Shown: one piece after another, positions 49,934-57,140 of the stretch | Layout: every line of letters begins with the position of its first letter | How positions within the stretch are numbered: position 1 is the first letter of the stretch | Source: Archangium violaceum | GTDB taxonomy: Bacteria; Myxococcota; Myxococcia; Myxococcales; Myxococcaceae | Reading direction: 5' to 3' | DNA length: 64,000 nucleotides | Assembly: GCF_016859125.1 (NCBI RefSeq) | Contig: NZ_CP069338.1 | Coordinates: forward strand, 186,001 to 250,000 | Position numbers and translations under genes: made by a program | Notes under the pieces: generated by a model | Seen by the model: only the letters and a program-made list of their open reading frames with translations | The model's database searches: none | What the model was told of the DNA's origin: nothing

Positions 49934-51289
49934 TCAGCACCCGCAGTCGCAGTTCTCCACCGACGCCCCCGCCACCTCGGTGCCGTCCTCGCGCACCAGG
50001 CGAACCGTCTGGGAGGGCCACGACTCGTGCAGCAGCAGCTCCAGCTGCCCATCCCCCTCCAGGTCCAGCACGCCCACCACCTCGTCGCCGACCAACTCCT
50101 TGGGCAGCAACCGCTCCCCGGTACCAGGCTCCAGCACCACGGCCCGGGTGACCTGCTGGTTGTAGTCGGTGCCACACGCCGAGTTACCCTCGCCCGTGCG
50201 GAAGCGCGCCACCGTGAAGACGGCGTGCCGCTCTCCCGAGGCATAGTTGAACGCCCTCACCTCCTCGCTCAGCACCTCCTCCACCCGCTCCGCGAGGACG
50301 GAGCCCTCGGTGCGCAGCTCGGCGAAGCGAGGGAGCTTTCGGAGCGCGTCCTCCTGGGCGGCCAGCACCTCCTCCGAGGGTCCGGCGCCGGACGCGAAGA
50401 ACACCGGCGCCTTCGTGCCCGCGGGCAGGGCGAACAGCAGCGCCTCCGGTGCCACCGCGCAGTCCAGCTCGGCGAAGGCCCAGGCCCGGCCGCAGCCCGG
50501 CGCCTCCGGGGGCGGCTCCCGCATGAAGTAGCCGAAGTGGGGCACCGCGCGGTTGATCCACGCGAACCCCGTCACCGCGCAGCCCGCGCGCACGGGACCG
50601 TCCACACCGTAGAGGTCCACCCTGTCCCCCTTGGTGTAGAGGCCGGTGGGATCCTGCTCCACCGCCGCCATCCATAGACTCCGGCGCACGTCCACGGGCT
50701 CCAGCGCGACGCTCTCGCGCGCCTCGCCCAGCAGCATGAAGGTGCGCCCCACATGCGACTCCACGAAGCGCGGCACCGCCTGCGTCTTCAGGGTCTCCGC
50801 ACGCGCGGCACGAGCCTCGGCCCGGGAACGGCACGTGGCCTCCTTGCCCTCGAGCTCCGGATCCAGCGGCCCGGCGTTCTTCACGTAGGCCTCCACGCCC
50901 GCCTGGGCCAGCTGCGCCTGGAAGGCGTTCGCCTCCGCCCTGCCCGCGAAGGCCTTCGCCACCACCACCTCCAGGCACGGACGCAGATCCCTGAAGGCGT
51001 TGGTGGACAACCGGAGCGGCTCCGCGGCCAGCCCCGTCTTCTTCAGCGCTTCCAGCACGCCACGGCCCTCCCCCGGAGTCGCCGAGGAGTGGATGATGAC
51101 CAGCCACATCCTCGCGTACCGTGCCTCCGGCGGAGGCTGAACCACACTGGGAGTGGAGGCATCCGGTGCTCCGGCGGCCGGGGCCCGGGTCGGGGGCTGG
51201 ACCGGTTCGGAGGCCCCACAACCCCGAAGCTCCGTGCATCCCGACATGGCCAGCAGCACGACGACCAGGGCACGCGACAGGCGAGGCAT
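49934..51289 (-). CDS. Lipoprotein with SPOR-like domain
   Basis: 451 residues with lipobox LLAMSGC (Cys near 18). After a Pro/Ala linker, residues ~58-135 resemble a SPOR domain: MWLVIIHSSATPGEGRGVLEAL, then VVVAKAFAGRAEANAFQAQLAQAGVEAYVKNAG. SPOR domains bind glycan strands lacking stem peptides at the septum. The remaining ~300 residues have no recognised fold; a cysteine pair ends the protein (VENCDCGC). The end LDLEGDGQLELLLHESW looks like an FG-GAP-type repeat. It is divergent from the thioesterase gene with only 30 bases between starts. Confidence 0.75.
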   Translation of the reverse strand: MPRLSRALVVVLLAMSGCTELRGCGASEPVQPPTRAPAAGAPDASTPSVVQPPPEARYARMWLVIIHSSATPGEGRGVLEALKKTGLAAEPLRLSTNAFRDLRPCLEVVVAKAFAGRAEANAFQAQLAQAGVEAYVKNAGPLDPELEGKEATCRSRAEARAARAETLKTQAVPRFVESHVGRTFMLLGEARESVALEPVDVRRSLWMAAVEQDPTGLYTKGDRVDLYGVDGPVRAGCAVTGFAWINRAVPHFGYFMREPPPEAPGCGRAWAFAELDCAVAPEALLFALPAGTKAPVFFASGAGPSEEVLAAQEDALRKLPRFAELRTEGSVLAERVEEVLSEEVRAFNYASGERHAVFTVARFRTGEGNSACGTDYNQQVTRAVVLEPGTGERLLPKELVGDEVVGVLDLEGDGQLELLLHESWPSQTVRLVREDGTEVAGASVENCDCGC

Positions 51290-51319
51290 GGACGACGTTC
51301 TACCAGTAGAGTCGTGCCC

Positions 51320-51790
51320 ATGTCCGACGCAGACCCCCGACCGACCCAGGAACAGCTCGACCGCTACGCCGAACAGTTCAACCAGAGTCAGACGCTGCGG
51401 CTCTTCGGTGCGAGATTGAGCTTTCCCAATGGCGAGAAGGTGGTCGTCTCCCTCCCCGAGGTCCGTCCCGAGCACCGGGGCGGTCTGGGCACCTCCGCCG
51501 TCAATGGAGGCATCATCTCCGCCCTCTTCGACTACGCCATCGGCTGCACGCCCGCCCTGTTGGATCCCACCCGCCGCGCCGCCACCATGCAGCTCTCCAC
51601 GAGCTTCGAGCGCCCCCTTCGCGGAGACACCGTACGCGCCGAGGCCACCATCGACAGCGTCGGCACCTCCACCCTCTTCGCCTCCGCCCGGATGTACGAC
51701 GCACAGGGGCAGGTGTGTGCCCGCTGCCAGGGCGTGGTCAAGCTCTCCAGGATGAAGTGGGACTCGGGAGAGAGCCCGGCCGTCAACTGA
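51320..51790 (+). CDS. PaaI-like hotdog-fold thioesterase
   Basis: 156 residues. The hotdog fold is visible from PEVRPEHRGGLGTSAVNGGIISALFDYAIGC (helix with G-G-x-x-x-A-L-x-D) and AATMQLSTSFERPLRGDTVRAEATI. PaaI-type enzymes hydrolyse acyl-CoA. Upstream open frame belongs to the antisense of the lipoprotein gene, so the ATG at 51320 is used; no strong ribosome site is seen (transcripts may be nearly leaderless, given a 30-base divergent gap). Confidence 0.85.
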   Translation: MSDADPRPTQEQLDRYAEQFNQSQTLRLFGARLSFPNGEKVVVSLPEVRPEHRGGLGTSAVNGGIISALFDYAIGCTPALLDPTRRAATMQLSTSFERPLRGDTVRAEATIDSVGTSTLFASARMYDAQGQVCARCQGVVKLSRMKWDSGESPAVN

Positions 51791-51891
51791 GGCCCTCCAC
51801 CCCCATCGATATGTCCACCGACACGGGACGTTTCCTGGGCACCGGGGAGCAGCGAGACCCCGGCGGGCCGTCGGAAGCTCGGGAAGACACG

Positions 51892-52530
51892 ATGGGTGTG
51901 GCCTTGGTGCAACCATTTCGCAGCGCGGTGCGACAGCAGGAGGGGAGCGCACGACCGGGGGGGAGTGCGCTGGAGGAGGAAGCCGAGCTCGCACGCCGTG
52001 CCCTGAACGGGGAGCGCACCGCCTGGAACACGCTCATCTCCCGCTACCAGCACCGCGTCGTGGTCTCGCTGCTCGCCCGGGGGGTCCGGGCGGACAGGGC
52101 CCATGAGCTCGCCCAGGAGACCTGGGCCCGGCTCATCCAGCAGCAACAGAAGGGGCTGCTCACCGAGCTGCGCCTGCCCAGCCTCGCCCTCACCCAGGCG
52201 GCGTTCCTCGCCGCCGACGAGGCGCGCCGCGCCCGCCGCGAGTCCCTGGCGGGTCCGGTGGAGGAGCTGCCCGAGTCCCACCACCCGGTGGATCCCTCGG
52301 TCTCCGCCGAGCGGCGATTGCTCTCCGAGGAGCAGCTCGCCCGGGCCCAGGCGGCGCTCCGGGAATGCCCGGCGAGCGCCCAGCGTGTCTTTCAACTGGC
52401 ATGTGACGGCCAGGAACTGCCGCACGCCGAGGTGGCCGCGCGCGTCGGCCTGTCCGTGCAGCGCGTCCGACAAATCCTGTGCGAGGTCCGCAAGAAGCTG
52501 CGGAGCGCCCTCGAGGAGGAAGCACCATGA
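51892..52530 (+). CDS. ECF-type RNA polymerase sigma factor (module 1)
   Basis: 212 residues. Region 2: ELARRALNGERTAWNTLISRYQHRVV and RADRAHELAQETWARLI. Region 4: LRECPASAQRVFQLACDG, ELPHAEVAARVGLSVQRVRQILCEVRKKL. ATG at 51892 is preceded by GGGAAG; another ATG at 51811 lacks a ribosome site. It overlaps the zinc-finger anti-sigma gene by ATGA, a standard regulator pair. Confidence 0.88.
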   Translation: MGVALVQPFRSAVRQQEGSARPGGSALEEEAELARRALNGERTAWNTLISRYQHRVVVSLLARGVRADRAHELAQETWARLIQQQQKGLLTELRLPSLALTQAAFLAADEARRARRESLAGPVEELPESHHPVDPSVSAERRLLSEEQLARAQAALRECPASAQRVFQLACDGQELPHAEVAARVGLSVQRVRQILCEVRKKLRSALEEEAP

Positions 52531-53066
52531 ACCAGCCGCACATCCGCCCGGCCGACGCCGAGCAGTACGTCCTGGGTGCGTTGGAACCGGAAGCCGCGGC
52601 GGCCCTCGAGGCCCACACGATTCAATGCCCGCACTGCGCCCGCATCCTCCAGCAGGAGGCCCTCCTGGAGGAGCAGCTGCGCGAGGTGGCCCAGGCCGCC
52701 GCCGCGCGAGCCACGGTGATCCGCCCGGCCCGCTGGAACCGGGCCCGTTCGTCCGCCGCCGCGGGGGTGATGATGGCGGCCGCGGCGGCGGTGATGCTGC
52801 TCGTCCTCCGCCCCGATCGAACCGTCCAACCGCGGACCCAGGACGACGACTTCCCCGTCATGGCGCTGCCGGTGGAGCTGCCGGAGACGCCGCAGCGGCT
52901 GGTCGCCTGCCCGGATCTGGACAGCCAGGAGGAGTGCGCCTCGGAAGCGTTGGCGCGCGGGCTGCTGGTGCAGTACCCCCAGGGCGTGGGCGAGGTGCCA
53001 CGTTACGAGGGCTATGCCGGAATCCCGACGAGCGCGCTGAACGCCGCAGGGCCCCATTCGCTGTGA
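52527..53066 (+). CDS. Membrane-anchored zinc-binding anti-sigma factor (module 1)
   Basis: 179 residues. The N-terminus carries the ZAS-type motif HTIQCPHCARIL (H-x3-C-x2-C) at ~30-42 after PADAEQYVLGALEP. One membrane helix (SSAAAGVMMAAAAAVMLLVL) near residue 80 leaves a ~85-residue periplasmic sensor with two cysteines (LVACPD, EECASE) that could form a redox switch. It should hold the sigma factor encoded just upstream. Confidence 0.87.
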   Translation: MNQPHIRPADAEQYVLGALEPEAAAALEAHTIQCPHCARILQQEALLEEQLREVAQAAAARATVIRPARWNRARSSAAAGVMMAAAAAVMLLVLRPDRTVQPRTQDDDFPVMALPVELPETPQRLVACPDLDSQEECASEALARGLLVQYPQGVGEVPRYEGYAGIPTSALNAAGPHSL

Positions 53067-53077
53067 AAGGCACCGCC

Positions 53078-54187
53078 ATGATCGATCGGATGAAGCAGGT
53101 CCTGACGCTCCTGTGGATGGCGGCGCTCGCCATGGGAGGCACCGCCCGGGCCGCGGACGACAAGAAGGGCCTGCCCAAGGGGTGGTTCGTCACCGAGAGC
53201 GCCCCGAAGCTCTACGAGGCGGGCCTGGACACCCAGAGCCCGTGCGAGGGCAACCGCAGCGCGTTCTTGAGCTCGCTCCAGGCCAACCCCACGGGCTACG
53301 GCACCTTCATGCAGGCCTTCGGCGCGCAGAGCTTCCGCGGCAAGCGGCTGCGCTTCTCCGCGGTGGTGCGCACCGAGGACGTGAAGGGTTGGGCCGGCCT
53401 GTGGATGCGGGTGGAGGGCGAGGACCCGAAGAAGCCGCTCGCCTTCGACAACATGCAGTCGCGCGCGGTGGTGGGCACCACGCAGTGCAAGCGCTACGAG
53501 GTGGTGCTGGACGTGCCCCAGGAGTCCAAGGCCATCATGGCCGGGCTGATGCTCAGCGGCACGGGCAAGGCGTGGATCGGCGCCGTGCGCTTCGAGACGG
53601 TGGACGCTTCCGTCCCGGTCACCAACCTCATCGCGGAGAGGCCCCAGCCCCGTCCGGCCGCCGGCCGCGTGGGCGATTTCTGGTTCAGCCGGGAGAAGGT
53701 GGACTCCGCCGTGTACCGGGCCGTGACGCAGCAGGACGGCTCCTGGAAGGACAACTTCTCCAATGTGGTCTCCCTGGTGAACGGCAACACCGTGCAGGGC
53801 ACCCTGGGGCATCAGGCGCTGAACGTCACCATCAAGACGGGGGGCCCCTCCACCCTCATCCAGGGCGTCTGGGGCACCGAGCAGGTGTTCATCGAGCTGG
53901 GCGCGGAGAAGCTCGTCATGAAGAAGGGCCTCTACAAGCGGGAGCTGGTGCGCGAAGACGCCCGCCCCCGGGAGGACGGGCGCTGCATCCGCTACCGGGA
54001 CGCCGGGGGAATCTTCTCGGGCGACGCCCTCGACGTCTGCGGCCTGGCGCTCAGCAAGAGTCCGCCGCTGGTGCCCCTGACGATCGCCTTCCTCTCCACG
54101 GGTTTCAAATCGGTCGCGGCCCGGATGGGACCCGCCTCACCGCCCCAGGCGCCCAGGGATCCACTGTCGCCGAACCAGCCCCGCTAA
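53078..54187 (+). CDS. Secreted protein of unknown function in ECF module 1
   Basis: 369 residues, with a signal peptide ending ARAADDKKG (cleavage after ~26). Residues ~35-190 resemble the carbohydrate-binding-like fold often found C-terminal to AraC-type regulators: FRGKRLRFSAVVRTEDVKGWAGLW, then LAFDNMQSRAVVGTTQCKRYEVVLDVP. A second beta-rich half has GNTVQGTLGHQALNVTIKTGG. It begins 12 bases after the anti-sigma gene, so it may be a target or sensor partner of that regulator. Confidence 0.75.
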   Translation: MIDRMKQVLTLLWMAALAMGGTARAADDKKGLPKGWFVTESAPKLYEAGLDTQSPCEGNRSAFLSSLQANPTGYGTFMQAFGAQSFRGKRLRFSAVVRTEDVKGWAGLWMRVEGEDPKKPLAFDNMQSRAVVGTTQCKRYEVVLDVPQESKAIMAGLMLSGTGKAWIGAVRFETVDASVPVTNLIAERPQPRPAAGRVGDFWFSREKVDSAVYRAVTQQDGSWKDNFSNVVSLVNGNTVQGTLGHQALNVTIKTGGPSTLIQGVWGTEQVFIELGAEKLVMKKGLYKRELVREDARPREDGRCIRYRDAGGIFSGDALDVCGLALSKSPPLVPLTIAFLSTGFKSVAARMGPASPPQAPRDPLSPNQPR

Positions 54188-54235
54188 CCACGCGCTCCTG
54201 GCGCCCGCGCGGCGGATGTGCTGAGCATCCGCCGC

Positions 54236-54895
54236 ATGGACACGCAAACGCGCACCGCGATCATGACAGGCGCGAGCGGGCTCGTCGGAGGCTTCCTGCT
54301 CGACGCGCTGCTCGAGGATGAACGGTACCGGGAAGTGCACTCCCTGGGCCGCCGCCCGTTGCCCAGGCAGCACCCGAAGCTCGTCCAGCACACCGTGGAC
54401 TTCGCCCGGCTCGCGGATCAGGCGCTGCCCGCCGCCCAGGATGCCTTCTGCTGTCTGGGCACCACCATCAAGAAGGCCGGCAGCCAGGAGGCCTTCCGCG
54501 CCGTGGACCATGACGCCGTGCTGGCCTTCGCGAAGGCGGCGAGGAAGGCGGGCGCCCAGCGCTTCCTGGTGGTGACGGCGCTCGGCTCCAACCCGCGCTC
54601 GCGCGTCTTCTACAACCGCGTGAAGGGCGAGGTGGAGGAGGCGCTGAAGACCGTGGGCTTCGAGTCGCTCGTCATCCTCCAACCGTCGCTGCTGCTCGGA
54701 GAGCGCGCGGAGCGCCGTCCGGGCGAGCACGCGGCCATCATCGCCTCGCGGGTGCTCGCACCGCTGCTGCGTCCGCTGGCCAGCCGCCCCATCGAGGCAC
54801 GCACCGTCGCACGGGCCATGCGCGCCCTGGCGCACGACGCACCCGCGGGCGTGCGGGTGGTGCCCTCCGGAGAGTTGCAGGAACTCGGCCGGTAG
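54236..54895 (+). CDS. NAD(P)-binding protein, atypical SDR (HTATIP2/TIP30-like)
   Basis: 219 residues. Rossmann motif IMTGASGLVGGFLLDALL, then AFCCLGTTIKKAGSQEAFRAVDHD and FLVVTALGSNPRSRVFYNRVKGEVEEAL (YxxxK as YNRVK). LQPSLLLGERAERRPGE follows. Matches the short YwnB/HTATIP2-like oxidoreductases of unknown substrate. ATG 54236 preferred over a GTG at 54218. Confidence 0.87.
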   Translation: MDTQTRTAIMTGASGLVGGFLLDALLEDERYREVHSLGRRPLPRQHPKLVQHTVDFARLADQALPAAQDAFCCLGTTIKKAGSQEAFRAVDHDAVLAFAKAARKAGAQRFLVVTALGSNPRSRVFYNRVKGEVEEALKTVGFESLVILQPSLLLGERAERRPGEHAAIIASRVLAPLLRPLASRPIEARTVARAMRALAHDAPAGVRVVPSGELQELGR

Positions 54896-54912
54896 CGCCG
54901 GACAGCGCGTTC

Positions 54913-56088
54913 CTAGAAGGAGAAGTCGCGCTCGAAGATTTCGTTGTTGCCCACCCGCACCATCAGGTGGGCGGAGCGACCGCCGCCCGTGCCGAGGTCG
55001 AACTGGAGACCTTCCGGGCCCTGTTGGGGTTTGAGGGAGGGCTTGCCGGGGGCCAGGAAGACGGCCGCCGTCACGGCACGCCCCGAGAGGGGTTGAACCA
55101 GGAGCCGGGCCCGCTGACGCTCTCTCACGAGCACCACGCGGAACTCCCGCCGCTCCTCCAGCACTTCACGCTGCTCGGGATGGCGCGCGGCACCTGGCCG
55201 TCGCGCGGGGTTCTCCAGGGTCCGCGAGCTCCGGGCCGCGGGGGCGGGCTGCTCGTCCCGCGCCTGCTCGATGGCCTCGTCGCCCTCCTCCAATGCCCAG
55301 ATGGCCTGCGCGCAATCCAGACATTTCTCCGTGTGGCCATCCACCCACTTCAGCTCCACGGCCGACATCAATCCCATGTCGAAGCGCCACAGGTCATCCG
55401 CGCTCAGGTGCCGCTTGGGAGGAGATTCGACGGACTCCGTACTCGCCAGGTCGGCACGACAATCGGCACAACCCTGGAGATGGGGGCTCGGTCGAGCCGG
55501 GCGCTGGCTGAGCGCGGCGATGAAGTCGTCACAATCGGCGCGCGCCGTGAACCACCAGGCCCGGGCGCGCTCGGCGGCATCGAGGAGATCCCGCTCGGCG
55601 CGGCGCTGCGGATTGAGGGGGATGAACCAGCGGGCCTTCGAGCGGAGTGCCTCATCCAGACGCCCCAGGCCCTCGCGAAACGAGCGCAACGTACGTGCCG
55701 TCTCTCCGTCGAGCGGCCCATGAAGTGATTCCCACTCACCGATGGCGCGGGCGGCGGACTCGGCCCTGTCCCGCGCGGTGAGACCTTCCAACGAGGAGGT
55801 ACGCCAGACCTCGGCCTCTTCTCCTCCTTCGCCAAGGGCGACCTCGGCGGCTTCCTCCGCGGCCCGCAGGAGCGCGGGCTGCAAGGTCTCCGGCTTCTGC
55901 GCCCGGAGCCAGGTGTCGATGTCCGCCCGGGACAGGCTCCGAAGAGCCTGCTCGACTCCCTCCCTGCCCAACCGTTCGCCTCGCCGGAGGATGTCTCCAA
56001 TCAGCTCGAGCGAACCACCGTTGGGAGAACCACCCCGCGCGAGTTGCTCACGCCGGGACTGATAACGAGAGAGTGCATCGACGACCAT
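54913..56088 (-). CDS. Cytosolic zinc-finger protein, putative anti-sigma partner (module 2)
   Basis: 391 residues without membrane helices. Two zinc-site motifs are visible: HLQGCADCRADL (~209-220) and HTEKCLDCAQAIWAL (~255-269), both H-x3-C-x2-C as in zf-HC2/ZAS proteins. The first half is helical; the last ~70 residues are beta-rich (LQFDLGTGGGRSAHLMVRVGNNEIF). It begins 33 bases after the ECF sigma gene and is probably its regulator. Soluble ZAS proteins often sense redox or metals. Confidence 0.75.
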   Translation of the reverse strand: MVVDALSRYQSRREQLARGGSPNGGSLELIGDILRRGERLGREGVEQALRSLSRADIDTWLRAQKPETLQPALLRAAEEAAEVALGEGGEEAEVWRTSSLEGLTARDRAESAARAIGEWESLHGPLDGETARTLRSFREGLGRLDEALRSKARWFIPLNPQRRAERDLLDAAERARAWWFTARADCDDFIAALSQRPARPSPHLQGCADCRADLASTESVESPPKRHLSADDLWRFDMGLMSAVELKWVDGHTEKCLDCAQAIWALEEGDEAIEQARDEQPAPAARSSRTLENPARRPGAARHPEQREVLEERREFRVVLVRERQRARLLVQPLSGRAVTAAVFLAPGKPSLKPQQGPEGLQFDLGTGGGRSAHLMVRVGNNEIFERDFSF

Positions 56089-56121
56089 GTGAGTACCCTC
56101 CTTCGGGTACGGGGGGGCGGC

Positions 56122-56784
56122 TCACTCGTGCCCGGCCTCCTGTTGGAGGTCGAGCAGATAGAGCCGCAGGTAGGCCTGTGCGCGGCTGACGCGCTTGTAC
56201 GAATTGACCACGCTGATGTTCAGGCGCCGGGCGCATTCCTCGTGGTCCTCTACGTCCTGGTGGTGGTACAGATCCCACGCACCCGCTTCCTTGGGATGTT
56301 CCTGCTGCAGACGCTCGAAGGCCCGCCAGTACAGTTCCTGGGCCTCGGAGCGTTCCTCGCGCCGCCGTGACGACTCCACCGCGCGAGCCACCTCGGAAGG
56401 CGGCTCCTCCATGGCGTCATCCGAGTCCGCCGAAGCGGGCGCGAGGTCCTCTCGCTGCCGCCGGTAGAAGTCGATGGCCACGTGCTTGACGATGCGCAGG
56501 AAGAACGTCTTGGGAGACGCGCTGCGCCCGGGCATCTGCTCGGAGACACCGCGGAACTGGTCCAGGCCCCGGTCGAGGAACTTGCCGACCGCGTCCTGAT
56601 AGAGCTCGTCCGCGTCCGCCGGAGAGCCACGGCCATAGCTCGCCTGAATCTTGGAGATGACATAGCGGGCCGGACGGGCCCAGCGCTCACAGAGCGCGCC
56701 AAGCGGGGCCCCGACGGCCTCGCCCGCGGCGCGGCGCTGGAGCACCTCTGCGAACAGTTCGTCATCCGTGAGATCGTCGAACAC
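56122..56784 (-). CDS. ECF-type RNA polymerase sigma factor (module 2)
   Basis: 220 residues from a GTG preceded by GAGGACC. The frame is open 105 codons upstream, but that part is proline/arginine-rich and unlike protein. Region 2: DADELYQDAVGKFLDRGLDQFRG and SPKTFFLRIVKHVAIDFYRRQRED. Region 4 is less regular: KEAGAWDLYHHQDVEDHEECARRLNISVVNSYKRVSRAQAYLR. It is unlike the sigma factor of module 1, so the two systems are not a recent duplication. Confidence 0.8.
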   Translation of the reverse strand: MFDDLTDDELFAEVLQRRAAGEAVGAPLGALCERWARPARYVISKIQASYGRGSPADADELYQDAVGKFLDRGLDQFRGVSEQMPGRSASPKTFFLRIVKHVAIDFYRRQREDLAPASADSDDAMEEPPSEVARAVESSRRREERSEAQELYWRAFERLQQEHPKEAGAWDLYHHQDVEDHEECARRLNISVVNSYKRVSRAQAYLRLYLLDLQQEAGHE

Positions 56785-57140
56785 CGGAAGGTCCTCGGAG
56801 CGCCGCCAGGAAGTACGAGCCCCTCGCCTGGGCAGGGGGGGGGTCGGTGGAACGGCGGGGCAAGGTAGCACGTCGGCATCCGAAGGCGGTCTCCCGATGA
56901 CACGGCCCTCGAATGCCCGACAGAGGACACACGAGGGGTGTTGGAGAAGAGGGACGGACCCCCCCCGGATTCCTGACGGCGGGGATTTTCCGGCCGATTT
57001 ACGGCCTTTTTTCTGGTCCTGGCCGAGCGGGCATGCTTCGCCCCGGGCGACAGGCGGCCCGGACGACGCGGGAGGCACGGGGGGTTGGCGAAATGTCACC
57101 CCCTGGAAATCCCGGAGGGGGGCAAGGAGGAGGACAGGGG
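56785..57140. other. 356-base divergent gap between sigma module 2 and sensor kinase
   Basis: Reading frames remain open here on both strands because of the base composition (upstream runs of both neighbours), but they are rich in Gly/Pro/Arg and lack family matches. Long C and G tracts occur (56834-56843, 56956-56964). No clear promoter hexamers or dyads were found. The region must hold the promoters of both neighbouring genes. Confidence 0.4.

Noticed and set aside
56785-57099. Upstream extension of the module 2 sigma factor by 105 codons
   Set aside because: Proline/arginine-rich, no sigma motifs, and it crosses the promoter region of the divergent kinase.
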